Source: Clostridiales bacterium VE202-21
GTDB taxonomy: Bacteria > Bacillota > Clostridia > Lachnospirales > Lachnospiraceae
Length of the DNA: 43,607 nt
Direction: 5' to 3'
Assembly (NCBI GenBank): GCA_000509105.1
Contig: BAIF02000044.1
Span: 1-43,607 of the forward strand
The position numbers and the translations under genes are program-made. The notes beneath the pieces were generated by a model, which was given only the letters and a program-made list of their open reading frames with translations, was not told where the DNA came from and did not search any database. Shown here one piece after another: positions 24,965 to 34,028 of this stretch (position 1 is its first letter; every line of letters starts with the position of its first letter).

Positions 24965-25409
24965 AAATGGGATGATAAAGCAAAAAAACTATAGGTCACT
25001 CAATTCTGGAGCAGGAAAAAGATTTTTTGTGTCCGTGGGAAAATCGGTTTATGATGTAAAATGTAGATATTACAATACCGCTTTAAAAATAGTTCTGGGA
25101 GAATATGAAGAATACATATATAGGTGTTAAATTCAAATGCAGACAAGGAAAGATTTAACTATTCGTATATATATCAAAGACTTTTTCGATATGGAAATGT
25201 TTATTGGCTTATGGAACATCAATTGCGGGACTTGTAAGTAAATGAGGATAGGTCTTTGATGAAACTCATTTTATACCGGATGAAGCAATAATTCATGTGA
25301 AGTGCAGCAAATATTTTTTCTGGCGTTATTAAAAAATGAAAACTATTTTTATCATTATACAGAAAGTCATGTGGAGGAATTGTAATATGAGAAACAGAGA
25401 GATGGGGGT
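24965..25409 (+). other. Decayed coding DNA upstream of the orphan regulator
   Basis: Short open pieces in different frames (for example GHSILEQEKDFLCPWENRFM near 24993 and DETHFIPDEAIIHVKCSK near 25257) read like protein but are broken by stops and frameshifts. No intact gene can be supported. The second copy of the HVEEL repeat ends this stretch. Confidence 0.45.
25336..25385 (+). repeat. Direct repeat copy 2
   Basis: Second copy of the segment at 24461-24511. Here it is followed at once by a stop codon and by the start of the orphan regulator gene. Confidence 0.6.
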
Positions 25410-26114
25410 GTGAAGAAAAACAGAATTATAGTAATTGCTGATGAAGGAGAAATGACATGGGAAAGTTTGATTTTGTTGGAACAACAAGCAGAGTTTTATC
25501 AAATGAAAAGTATCCAGGATGCCCTTTCCAACCTGACAGTTTTCTCTTATCATTTGATTTTAATTGCAGTAAAACGAGAACTGGAAATAGTATGCCAACT
25601 TGTAGAAGCAATCCGAAAGCTGGTGATAACACCTATGATTGTTTTATTACCGGATCATTCTGAAATGCGAAATAAAATCATTTACTTGGGGGCAGATGTG
25701 GTATTGACACAACCGTATACAGCGGAAGAAGTCAGTCTGCAGTCGTATGCATTGATTCGCCGCTATACAGAATGGAAATCGGAAAGAAAAGAAGAAATCC
25801 CTGTTATGGTAGGAAAACTGAAAATCCTTCCACTTCAAAGAACAGTAGAATGGGAGCATAAAAGAATCCCTGTTGTAAAAAGGGAGTTTGATTTTCTGTA
25901 TCTGTTAGCAAATACGCCGGGAAGAGTATATACATACAGTCAGATCTATCAACTGGTATGGCAGGAGTACCCACATGGGGATATTACAAATATTATTTAC
26001 TGCATGGTACATCGACTGAAACAGAAATTGAAAAAAGTAGATGTAAATGCAGAGCATATAATCAGCAGTGTAAAAGAGGTTGGATATTGTTTAAAAGTAT
26101 ATAAGGAATCATAG
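25410..26114 (+). CDS. Orphan OmpR-like regulator without phosphorylation residues
   Basis: A 234-residue receiver-like domain plus winged helix. Beta strand 1 is present (IIVIADE). The phospho-acceptor Asp is replaced by Ala (LILIA, A53), the switch Thr/Ser position reads IVLLPD, and the conserved Lys is Gln (TQPY, Q101). It therefore should not be controlled by a kinase. The output domain (about 135-232) has REFDFLYLLANTPGRVYTYS and IIYCMVHRLKQKL, like PhoB/OmpR. The start is GTG 25410, which keeps strand 1; ATG 25452 after GAAGGAG is an alternative. A five-fold direct repeat follows it and probably is its binding site. Confidence 0.82.
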   Translation: MKKNRIIVIADEGEMTWESLILLEQQAEFYQMKSIQDALSNLTVFSYHLILIAVKRELEIVCQLVEAIRKLVITPMIVLLPDHSEMRNKIIYLGADVVLTQPYTAEEVSLQSYALIRRYTEWKSERKEEIPVMVGKLKILPLQRTVEWEHKRIPVVKREFDFLYLLANTPGRVYTYSQIYQLVWQEYPHGDITNIIYCMVHRLKQKLKKVDVNAEHIISSVKEVGYCLKVYKES

Positions 26115-26186
26115 AAGGCGGGTTTCTGAAAATGGAGCCTGCTTTTTATATGGTGAGATTTGGTTGTAACTGTAATAGAAAAGAAA

Positions 26187-26253
26187 TGACAGGAAAACTG
26201 ACATTTATTTGACAGAAAGCTGACAGTCTGATGACAGATTCGTCTTGTATACT
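26187..26253 (+). promoter_or_regulatory. Five TGACA direct repeats ahead of a -10 box
   Basis: TGACA occurs at 26187, 26199, 26210, 26221 and 26232, with steps of 12, 11, 11 and 11 bases, so all lie on one face of the helix. On the other strand they read TGTCA, the half-site of PhoB-type boxes, whose spacing is also 11. A -10-like TATACT (26248-26253) follows with no proper -35. This is what an activator-dependent promoter bound by an OmpR/PhoB-class regulator looks like. Confidence 0.75.
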
Positions 26254-26503
26254 ACTTCTTTATGTAAAGAATGGGCTTCGTTCCATGACATAAAGGAGCA
26301 GTATATGTGCCGGAAAGAGTTACAAAAGAGGAAAAACTAACTTCATATGCAGCGTTTGGTGGTGTCGCAATTCGAAACAGGATTGCGGCATCTTTCTTTT
26401 TGTGGACAAAATTTCAGTTAGCACGACCTTTCTCGTGTGAGAATGCAAGATCACCGCCGCTCCGATTTGATTTCAAAAAAATTCAGATCGGAGGAAAAGA
26501 AAG
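26254..26503 (+). promoter_or_regulatory. Structured leader of the sigma-like gene
   Basis: About 250 bases between the promoter and GTG 26504. An 11-pair hairpin TGTCGCAATTC / GGATTGCGGCA has loop GAAACA (about 26364-26391). A second, CTCCGAT / ATCGGAG (about 26460-26493), covers the GGAGG that serves the sigma-like gene, so translation could be switched by folding. A 66-codon frame (GTG 26307 to 26507) and an 11-codon one (ATG 26305) follow AAAGGAG. Either could be a leader peptide controlling the fold, but they may be chance. Confidence 0.5.
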
Positions 26504-26935
26504 GTGACATTTCATAAAGCAAAAGAAGAATATAAATGGAAACAGTGGAAGGAGCAGGAGGAACGGATTTTGCGAAAATCCGGTGTCAGTGAAGAGGTGA
26601 TCCAAAGACTTCGTGAATTAGACTGGCAGGATTTTAATGCGGAGCGGAGATTCTGGGAACATTTTTCTTCTAGTCAAGAAGAATTATACACCAGGGAATT
26701 GGAAGAACCATCTTCAGTGGTGCTTAATATTCAACAGTTACTTGACAGTGTGGAGAATGAGCAGCTATTACAGGTTCTTTTGGAGTCGGATAAGAAAACA
26801 CTGCAGATTTTACTTCTGAAGATGTGGGGATTTTCTGTTCGTGAGATTGCAGGCCAGATGGGACTAGCGGAAAAGACCATTTATACACGGATTGAGCGAT
26901 TGAAGAAAAAAATTAAAAAAGTTTTGAAGAAGTGA
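26504..26935 (+). CDS. Sigma-70 region 4-like protein
   Basis: A 143-residue, highly charged protein. The C-terminal helix-turn-helix (about 96-138) reads TLQILLLKMWGFSVREIAGQ then GLAEKTIYTRIERLKKKI, the pattern of sigma region 4 and related regulators of conjugative elements. No region 2 is visible, so it is not a full sigma factor; it may act as an anti-terminator or activator. The start is GTG 26504 after GGAGG. It is the likely output of the TGACA-controlled promoter. Confidence 0.78.
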   Translation: MTFHKAKEEYKWKQWKEQEERILRKSGVSEEVIQRLRELDWQDFNAERRFWEHFSSSQEELYTRELEEPSSVVLNIQQLLDSVENEQLLQVLLESDKKTLQILLLKMWGFSVREIAGQMGLAEKTIYTRIERLKKKIKKVLKK

Positions 26936-27227
26936 AGAAAAATGGGGTATCTCATCGGCTCTATATATGAAAGGGGTAATTGCCCCTCGTTCCTTGACAA
27001 CCACATACCAGCATTACAGGTACGTTCCCAAAGATAGAAGCGTGACAGCATAAGCGCCAGGACGGATGGGAACAAGCACTGCAGGATTGTTATGGAAAGG
27101 TCTGTACAAAGACTATGGCGAATCAGTTCGTGAGAAAACTGTCAGTGCCTGTTCTCATTCTGAGCGACTCCTTATAGCTGTGAATGGACTTTTGCAGGTC
27201 TTTCGCCAGGATCATCGGAGGGGGATA
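26936..27227 (+). other. Non-coding stretch after the sigma-like gene
   Basis: No supported gene. The palindromic GGGGTAATTGCCCCT (26974-26988) is directly followed by a TTGACA box (26993-26998), which looks like an operator/-35 pair. No consensus -10 lies at 17 bases, so another sigma or an activator may be needed. An open frame from 27066 exists but lacks a convincing ribosome site. Confidence 0.4.
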
Positions 27228-27392
27228 ATGATACGAAATTCTTCTCAAAAAAGAAGAGGATGGACTCTAAGTTGTAATCAGCAAGACTTTCAGGAAATCT
27301 GTGAGCGGTGCGAAGCGAAGCATCCGCCTGTGATGTTCCCTACCATAGATGTGGTATGGCAGCCGGGGAGTCGAGGACAAATACGGTGCTAA
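27228..27392 (+). CDS. Small cysteine-containing hypothetical protein
   Basis: A 54-residue frame with a strong CGGAGGGGG directly upstream of ATG 27228. It begins MIRNSSQKRRGWTLSCNQQD and contains CERCEAKHPP, so a CxxC pair plus two further cysteines could bind metal. No family is recognised. The frame is open far upstream, which lowers certainty about the start. Confidence 0.45.
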   Translation: MIRNSSQKRRGWTLSCNQQDFQEICERCEAKHPPVMFPTIDVVWQPGSRGQIRC

Positions 27393-27447
27393 AGAAAAGA
27401 AAAAACGATAAGAAATCAAAAAAGAGTGTGTCGTTGATATCAGATAC

Positions 27448-27486
27448 ATGCGGCTGTGGGAAAGTGCCACAGCCGTATTCTTGTGG
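27448..27486 (+). terminator. Strong hairpin before the DinG-like gene
   Basis: CGGCTGTGG (27451-27459) / CCACAGCCG (27467-27475), extended to 12 pairs by ATG/TAT, with loop GAAAGTG. It is followed by TATTCTTGTGG, only partly T-rich. It probably ends or attenuates transcripts from the sigma-like gene. Confidence 0.6.
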
Positions 27487-27513
27487 TATTAACGCCATGC
27501 GGAAAGAAGTACT

Positions 27514-29487
27514 ATGTTTTATAAAGTTGAATATCAAAAAAGAGCGCATCAGGAAGTGGAGAAGATCTTCCGGGTGCTATTTCCGGAACAGGGACTGGCA
27601 GTCCGGGAAGAGCAGATCCGTCTATGCCATGAAATGCTGGATACTCTGCTGGGAGAACAGATTGCCTTGTGTGATGCAGGGGTGGGGATTGGGAAGACCT
27701 ATGCTTATCTGGTAGCCTGCGTATTATTGCGGAAGTATTCTATGCTGACAGGGCGAGGAAATCCGTTGGAACATCGTCCGGTGGTGGTGTCCACCTCCAG
27801 TATCGCATTGCAGAAAGCTATATTGACGGAATATATTCCCTTTTTGTCCAGGGTGCTGCTGGAGCAAGGAATCATTCAGTCTCCGCTTCGGGCAGTGGTG
27901 CGAAAAGGGAAAGAACACTTTGTCTGTGACAATAGGCTGGAACAACGAATCGAAGCAATCCGCCATAAACAGAAGAATGCTGCCCAAAAAGAAGCACTAC
28001 TGTCCTTGCGGAAACAGTATGATATGGATAGCGTAAAGAATCTGAGCGGGTTTGACAGAGGGCTGGTCTGTGTGCCGAAATTCTGTCCAAGAGAATGTCC
28101 GGGCAGGCAGATGTGCCGCTATCAGAGATATCTGGAAGAATCCAGGAAACAGGATGTGTTCATTCAAATCTGTAATCATAATTATTTACTGGCAGATGCG
28201 TATCACAGAGCAGAAGGATACAAGCCTTTATTGTCTGATTATCGGACGTTGATTGTAGATGAAGCTCATAAGTTACCGGAAGCGGCAAGGCAGATGTTTG
28301 GAAAAAACCTGTGCATGGATGATATCCGAGAAATAGCATATTATCTGGAACGGGAGCATCAGAAAGAAGAGGCAAGAATCCTGCGGACAGTGATGTGTGA
28401 CGCATTGCATGTTGTTGGTGCAGAACACCGAATTGGAAAAGGAATCCGGGAAACATTCCGTCATACAACAGATAGTGTGGTTTCTCTGTGGGAAGGAGTA
28501 GAAATGTTGGAATTTCTTTTGGACAAGCTGGAAAAATGTGTTCCAAAGTGGATACGGAATCGACTGGAGGATGCAAAAGAGGTGCTGAAGTGTTTTTGTA
28601 GCAGCGATGAAAAATATGTCTGCTATCTGCAATTCGATACAGAGCAGCTTCCCATTTTATGCGCAGCCAGCCGGGAAATCCCAGAATTGCTTCAGAAGAT
28701 GTTATGGGATCGGGAAGAAGGGATATCCGCCATCTTAACCAGCGGAACGCTAAAGGCAGGCGCAGGCTTTTTGCGCACACGGCAGATCACCGGGCTGGAA
28801 GGAAGAGCAGGAGTGCAGGAATATGTGGCAGAGTCCCCATTTTCTTATGAGAGGAACTGTCTGTTATACTTGCCAAAGACGCTGGAACATTGCAGGAGAG
28901 GGAGCAGGGAAGAGGCAGTAATGGTGGCAAACCATATCCATTCTCTGATCTGTTCTACTTACGGGCATACGCTGGTACTGTTTACCTCTTATACATTGAT
29001 GGGAAGTGTGTATCAGATTTTAAGAGACAGCCTGCCATTTCCCATGGTGGAAGTATGGAGACACTCCCAGGAGGAAATTTTGCGGTTCAAGACCATGGAG
29101 AATGGGGTGCTGTTTGCAGCCGGCTCCTGCTGGGAAGGGGTGGACTTTCCGGGAGATATGGTATCTTCGCTGATTATTGTGAAACTGCCTTTTGCAGTAC
29201 CAGATCCCATCAGCGAGGCAGAGAAGGAAACCTATGATTCCCTGGAAACCTATATCCAGTCCATCATTGTGCCGGATATGCAGAAGAAACTACGCCAGGG
29301 ATTTGGGAGAGCCATTCGTACAGAAACTGATACTTGTGTGGTGTCTATTTTAGATATTCGGGCGGTAAAAGGCGGCAAGTATCACGAAGATGTGATGTGT
29401 GCGCTTCCGTCCTGCCGGATAGCAGAGGAGTTGAGAGAGGTGCAGGATTTTATCCGCAGCCGGAAAGGGGTGGAATATTATTTGTAA
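27514..29487 (+). CDS. DinG/XPD-like Fe-S DNA helicase
   Basis: A 657-residue superfamily 2 helicase, 5'-3' by family. Walker A is AGVGIGKT (55-62), Walker B is DEAH (249-252) and motif VI is QGFGRAIR near 600. Fe-S cluster cysteines are likely C191, C195 and C201 together with one near 138 (HFVCDNR). SGTL near 410 and GSCWEGVDFPGD near 535 are further family motifs. No nuclease domain precedes the helicase, unlike some DinG. In a mobile element it may remove R-loops or displace strands during transfer or replication. It is intact, with ATG 27514 after GGAAAGAAG. Confidence 0.88.
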   Translation: MFYKVEYQKRAHQEVEKIFRVLFPEQGLAVREEQIRLCHEMLDTLLGEQIALCDAGVGIGKTYAYLVACVLLRKYSMLTGRGNPLEHRPVVVSTSSIALQKAILTEYIPFLSRVLLEQGIIQSPLRAVVRKGKEHFVCDNRLEQRIEAIRHKQKNAAQKEALLSLRKQYDMDSVKNLSGFDRGLVCVPKFCPRECPGRQMCRYQRYLEESRKQDVFIQICNHNYLLADAYHRAEGYKPLLSDYRTLIVDEAHKLPEAARQMFGKNLCMDDIREIAYYLEREHQKEEARILRTVMCDALHVVGAEHRIGKGIRETFRHTTDSVVSLWEGVEMLEFLLDKLEKCVPKWIRNRLEDAKEVLKCFCSSDEKYVCYLQFDTEQLPILCAASREIPELLQKMLWDREEGISAILTSGTLKAGAGFLRTRQITGLEGRAGVQEYVAESPFSYERNCLLYLPKTLEHCRRGSREEAVMVANHIHSLICSTYGHTLVLFTSYTLMGSVYQILRDSLPFPMVEVWRHSQEEILRFKTMENGVLFAAGSCWEGVDFPGDMVSSLIIVKLPFAVPDPISEAEKETYDSLETYIQSIIVPDMQKKLRQGFGRAIRTETDTCVVSILDIRAVKGGKYHEDVMCALPSCRIAEELREVQDFIRSRKGVEYYL

Positions 29488-29665
29488 TAGACGAAATTCC
29501 CTTTCCAGCCTTGTTGCTTATGCTTATTTTCTGGGCGCTTTTAAGGGAAAAGTTTAGTACAGTTTTGGGGGCACTTTTGGAGGGATTGTTGGTATTGATG
29601 AATAGCTATTTGAACATGAAGTGGGTATAATGTGTATAGCGTTAGAGGAAAGGACGGTGAGCAAA
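29488..29665 (+). other. Junction between helicase gene and recombinase unit
   Basis: About 180 bases. A 36-codon hydrophobic frame (ATG 29520 to 29630, beginning MLIFWALLREKFST) is possible but has no ribosome site. TATAAT at 29626-29631 is a good -10 without a matching -35. The left edge of the Tn554-like unit should lie in this stretch; no inverted repeats are seen, as expected for that class. Confidence 0.4.
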
Positions 29666-30781
29666 ATGGCACGATATGCAGTGGAACATATCTGGGAAGG
29701 AAAACAGGAATATTTCTTGATCCGGGATCATCAGAGTTGGCAGATGGTGCTGCTCCCGTCCAAGTATCTGACGCATTTGATCCGAGCAAACCGTTCCCCG
29801 AATACCGTTGGCCGCAGGGCAAAATCCATCCGGTTCTATCTGGAATATCTGGATGAGAAAGAGATGGAACTGTCCCAGGTGGCAGAACTGGAATTCCAGG
29901 AACAGTATGAACATTATGTGGGATTTCTCCACTGGCTGAAAGCCGGAAACCATTTGCATGAAAAGAAAGAGAAACTGCCAAGCAATAAAACCTGCAATGC
30001 GTACTTAAAAGACGTGTTCAGGTTTTTCTGTTTTTTAGAACTGGAAGCAGATATGGAAAGGCTGAAAGTGTTATATTATGACAGTTTTACCACCCATGAT
30101 TCCATCGGTGTAAAACGGAAGCTGCGGTTCCGGTCATTCAATGGCTATCTGAAAGAGGAAGAACGAAACGTCCGTCCGGCAGAGCATCAGGAGATTTTGG
30201 AACTTTTGAAGCAGTGTACCAACTGCAGGGACCAGCTTCTGATCATGCTGCTGGCAGAGACCGGATACCGGATCGGCGAGATCTTAGGGGTAGATTATAC
30301 CAGAGATATTGATTACGAAAGACATACCATCCGGGTATTCTTCCGGGATGACAATGAGAATAAGGCAAGGGCGAAGAATGCGGCATACCGAAGATCCAAA
30401 GTCAGTGATGCCACCTTCCAGTTTTTATTGTTTTATCTGTCCAAGTACCGGGAATTTCTGCAACACCAGCCGATGCTGTTTGTAAACATCGAAGGAGAGA
30501 CAAAAGGAAAGGCACTGCAGGTGGATGCAGTTTACCGGATGCTGGAGCGGATGGAGAAAAAGACAGGCATCCATACGACGCCCCATATGTTACGGAGATA
30601 CTTCGGAAACATGAGGCGGGATGCCGGATGGCCACTGGAAATGATCAGTGAGGCATATGGACATAAGCACATCGACACAACCATCAAATATCTGAACATT
30701 GTAGATGACCAGCTTATGGAAGCCAGCGACCAATATTATGCAAAACATTCAGCCCTTTATGATGTGGAGAAACTCCTGTAG
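29666..30781 (+). CDS. Tyrosine recombinase, TnpA-like
   Basis: A 371-residue site-specific recombinase with an N-terminal SAM-like core-binding domain (about 30-130) and a catalytic domain (170-345). R202 lies in ETGYRIGEILG, the HxxR motif is HMLRR (H307, R310), then H333 in AYGHKH, with nucleophile Y342 in TTIKYLNI. The catalytic set looks intact. ATG 29666 is used; GTG 29657 is closer to AGGAAAGG and is the alternative. It is first in a four-gene unit and matches the size of Tn554 TnpA (about 360). Confidence 0.87.
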   Translation: MARYAVEHIWEGKQEYFLIRDHQSWQMVLLPSKYLTHLIRANRSPNTVGRRAKSIRFYLEYLDEKEMELSQVAELEFQEQYEHYVGFLHWLKAGNHLHEKKEKLPSNKTCNAYLKDVFRFFCFLELEADMERLKVLYYDSFTTHDSIGVKRKLRFRSFNGYLKEEERNVRPAEHQEILELLKQCTNCRDQLLIMLLAETGYRIGEILGVDYTRDIDYERHTIRVFFRDDNENKARAKNAAYRRSKVSDATFQFLLFYLSKYREFLQHQPMLFVNIEGETKGKALQVDAVYRMLERMEKKTGIHTTPHMLRRYFGNMRRDAGWPLEMISEAYGHKHIDTTIKYLNIVDDQLMEASDQYYAKHSALYDVEKLL

Positions 30782-30793
30782 GAGGTGAAGAAT

Positions 30794-32539
30794 ATGCCCG
30801 CTTATCAATTACATATTTATGAACAGCAGGAAAAGCGGGAAGCACTGGAAGAAAAAATCTGTGAACAGGTGGGTGCCTGCACAGAAGTAAATGGAACCAT
30901 ACGAAAAAGGGTAAAGAAGTTCCTGATAGAAGAGGGGATTACAGATATTTCAGAGATGGACGCAGCCCTAAGAATCCGCTACGAAGAATATTTGGAAAGG
31001 AACGAAACCGTTCTTGCACCGATTACCTGCCTGCGGGGATTTGATGAAATCGTGATTCATCGGATGAAAGAAGAACTGCAGACACTGGTAGGGAGAAGAA
31101 ACTATACTACTGAGTATCAGGAACAGTGGATGTGCCTTACCCATTATCCGGAGATTGAGATTGCGGAATCCTTTCTAGCAAGCAAAGACGGAAAAGAACT
31201 GCTGTGGAATTTTACCCTGGAGTGTCCAAGAAATTTGAAGATGCAGATTTTTACAGTACTGAAAGAGATAATCCATACCTACAAAGGTCGTTACAGAAAA
31301 GAGAAACTGCTGGCACTGCAAAGGTTCTATCAATTCTGTGCGAAACATCAAGTGGCTGATATTGAAACCATGACACTGACCAAAGAACAGCAATTTGAAC
31401 AGGAACTCTCGGAAGAATTTTGCGGGAAAAAGAGAAGTACTATGTTTGGCATCCTGCAGATAAGCAGAAAAATCCTATTTTTACAGGCGCCGGAAATTCA
31501 TTGGCAAGCGAATGTGTGGTTTTTGGAACGTTTCCATTTTTCCAGGGAACGGATGAATCCAAGTAAGCCTGTGGAATCGGTATCCTTTAAAGAGGTGACC
31601 AACCTGGAAAATCAAAAGATTTTGCAAAAATATCTGCGGTATCTGTTTGGAATTACAGATTTATCTATCAGTACCATCCGAATCAAGTTGCTGGAACTTC
31701 GTATATTCCTGGCACACTTCAATGGAGAAGAAAATCCGATTTATGAAGTGGAAGCGGAGAAAATTCAGAGATATCTGGAATCTGTTCAGGTGCAGGATAT
31801 CCGTGAAAAAACAGCAAATGGGAGAATTTTTATGATTTTGCAGTTTTACAATTTTCTTGTAGTAAAAGGATATCTGAAGAAGATTCCCTTCTGGCATGCG
31901 TATTATCTGCAGAAAGAAGTGCATGTCCACCATGACCGCAGTGTACCGGAAAAAATCTATACGGAAATTTTATCGAAACTGGCAGAGTTTCCGGAACATC
32001 TGCGGTTGATGTTCCTGCACTTATGGTGTACAGGAATCCGGGGAAGCGAAGTATGTACCCTGACAGGTGGTGATTATGAAGAAAAGAATGGAGATTACTG
32101 GCTGAAAGTGTATCAGGTGAAAATGAAAACGTATAAGCGGATTCCCATTCCAGAAGCATTGTATAAGCTGGTGCAGGTGTACAAAAAGAAATATCAGATC
32201 GGATCAGAAGAATATCTGTTTAAAAGCAAAAAAGGTGGAGCATTCCAGTATGCTACATTACGATATCAAATGTTGAAATACTGTGAGAAAAATCAGATTG
32301 CAGATGGAGAATATATATTCAGATCCCATGATTACCGCCATAACCTGGCTACGCTTTATTATGATAATGGTATTTCCATCCAAGCGGTACGAGATTACTT
32401 GGGGCATGAATATGAAGAAATGACTAGGCAGTATGTGGACTATATGCCGAAGAAACTGGAAAAAGCCAGTGAAGCGTATTTCCAGGAAGAAACCCACAGC
32501 TTTGCGGCGGAACTGATGAAAGGAGAGTTCCATGGATGA
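30794..32539 (+). CDS. Tyrosine recombinase, TnpB-like
   Basis: A 581-residue recombinase with a long N-terminal half and catalytic residues R416 (CTGIRGSEV), H512 and R515 (SHDYRHN), H538 (YLGHEYEE) and nucleophile Y547 (TRQYVDYMP). Size and place match Tn554 TnpB (about 630). ATG 30794 follows TAGGAGGTG. It overlaps the next gene by eight bases. It is intact. Confidence 0.85.
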   Translation: MPAYQLHIYEQQEKREALEEKICEQVGACTEVNGTIRKRVKKFLIEEGITDISEMDAALRIRYEEYLERNETVLAPITCLRGFDEIVIHRMKEELQTLVGRRNYTTEYQEQWMCLTHYPEIEIAESFLASKDGKELLWNFTLECPRNLKMQIFTVLKEIIHTYKGRYRKEKLLALQRFYQFCAKHQVADIETMTLTKEQQFEQELSEEFCGKKRSTMFGILQISRKILFLQAPEIHWQANVWFLERFHFSRERMNPSKPVESVSFKEVTNLENQKILQKYLRYLFGITDLSISTIRIKLLELRIFLAHFNGEENPIYEVEAEKIQRYLESVQVQDIREKTANGRIFMILQFYNFLVVKGYLKKIPFWHAYYLQKEVHVHHDRSVPEKIYTEILSKLAEFPEHLRLMFLHLWCTGIRGSEVCTLTGGDYEEKNGDYWLKVYQVKMKTYKRIPIPEALYKLVQVYKKKYQIGSEEYLFKSKKGGAFQYATLRYQMLKYCEKNQIADGEYIFRSHDYRHNLATLYYDNGISIQAVRDYLGHEYEEMTRQYVDYMPKKLEKASEAYFQEETHSFAAELMKGEFHG

Positions 32540-34028
32540 GAAATTGTATCTAATCGATTTGGACTGCTATGTAAGAGCAGAGGAAAAAGAGAAAAAGAAG
32601 GTAAAGGAATCCTATTGCTTTGATTTAGGATTGCTTCCAACAAAAGGGATTCAAAAAGAATTCCGTTCCTTTATTGAGAATCGAAGCCGACAATGTGCCT
32701 TGGCAACGATGATACAGGAACGAGTGATCTATCAGAGATTTTGCAGAATGGTAAAGGATAAGCACATCCGGGCAGAGAGCCTGCAGGAACTGGGGTGGGA
32801 ACAGTGGCTGTTAAAAATTCGAAGCTGGCTTCTGGAACATGGGCAGAAACTGACCATGCAGGGAATCAGTGTATATGGGAAAGAAAAGACAGTGCCATCG
32901 AGCCTCATCACTTATGTGCGGAAGGCATATCAATTTACAGAAGCCAAAGAGGAACGGGATGAGATTGAGAAAGATATCTGGAAATTAGAGAATCTGGATA
33001 TTGCCTATAAAAAGAATCCGATTAAAAATGTACAGACTTTGAATTTTACAGCGATTATCCAGGATGACTTACGGGAAGAAACAAAAAAGGCAGTTTATGA
33101 ACATTTACATCACGAAGCGATTGCAACGATTATCAAAGAACTGACAGCCGTCCGGAGATTATCCAAATATCTGAAAGAAAAATATCCCGATATCCATTCG
33201 GCAGAAGAACTGAATCGGGAGTTGCTGGAAGAATATCTGACGTACCTTGCAACGGAAGCGGAGGGCGTGAATAATTACCGAATGGATTTGACAAGACTCC
33301 GGGAAGTGCTGGAAACCATTGGAAAATTATATGGGTATCCACATTTAGAAATTTTATTCCTGGCCAGCGACTTGCCCAGACAGGTGCAGCCGAAAATAAA
33401 ATCTTATTCAGACAGTGAGCTGATTCGTTTTAATGCAGCGCTTGCGGAACTGGATGAGCAGATGGAGCGGCTTATGGTCATCCACCAGATGTTAGGAACA
33501 AGGATATCTGATACCCTTACTCTGCAGACAGACTGCCTGTATCGGCAGGACCGACATCCTATGATCCAGATCCGGCAGATGAAAACAACTACATTTGTGA
33601 AGCCTATCAGTGCAGAACTGGAACTGCTGATTGAAAAAGCAATCCAATATACTAGAAAAATGTTTGGAGATACGGTTTACATTTTTGTGGATGAGAAAAA
33701 TAGCAAGAGACCTATGCAGTACAATACCGTTCAAAACAAGGTGATGGATCTGATCCAGAAAAAAGATTTGCGGGACGATCATGGAGAATTGTTTGGATTT
33801 GGAACGCATATGTTCCGCCATGTATATGGTATCCGCTTAACAGAACTGCATCTGGATGACTGGACCATCGCAAAACTACTGGGGCATACATCCGTAAAGA
33901 ATGTGAAATTTTACCGGAAGATGAGTCTCCAGATCATCGCAGATGAAACAAGAGAAATCAGAGCAGAGATGAGCCGGATGATTCGGGCGAATTTAGCAGG
34001 ATGGGGGAAAGAGTATGAGCAAATATGA
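32532..34028 (+). CDS. Third tyrosine recombinase
   Basis: A 498-residue recombinase. Catalytic residues R324 (MLGTRISDTL), H426 and R429 (HMFRHVYG), H452 (LLGHTSVKN) and Y461 (KFYRKM) are all present. Tn554 has two recombinases; this third, overlapping gene makes a trio as in recombinase-in-trio modules, but with a TnpC-like partner added. ATG 32532 lies inside the end of the previous gene, and its own stop lies inside the next gene, so all are translationally coupled. Confidence 0.85.
   Translation: MDEKLYLIDLDCYVRAEEKEKKKVKESYCFDLGLLPTKGIQKEFRSFIENRSRQCALATMIQERVIYQRFCRMVKDKHIRAESLQELGWEQWLLKIRSWLLEHGQKLTMQGISVYGKEKTVPSSLITYVRKAYQFTEAKEERDEIEKDIWKLENLDIAYKKNPIKNVQTLNFTAIIQDDLREETKKAVYEHLHHEAIATIIKELTAVRRLSKYLKEKYPDIHSAEELNRELLEEYLTYLATEAEGVNNYRMDLTRLREVLETIGKLYGYPHLEILFLASDLPRQVQPKIKSYSDSELIRFNAALAELDEQMERLMVIHQMLGTRISDTLTLQTDCLYRQDRHPMIQIRQMKTTTFVKPISAELELLIEKAIQYTRKMFGDTVYIFVDEKNSKRPMQYNTVQNKVMDLIQKKDLRDDHGELFGFGTHMFRHVYGIRLTELHLDDWTIAKLLGHTSVKNVKFYRKMSLQIIADETREIRAEMSRMIRANLAGWGKEYEQI

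Noticed and set aside
27066..27227. Upstream extension of the small cysteine protein to ATG 27066 (108 codons)
   Set aside because: No ribosome site and protein-like character only in the last 54 codons; the strong site before 27228 fits better.
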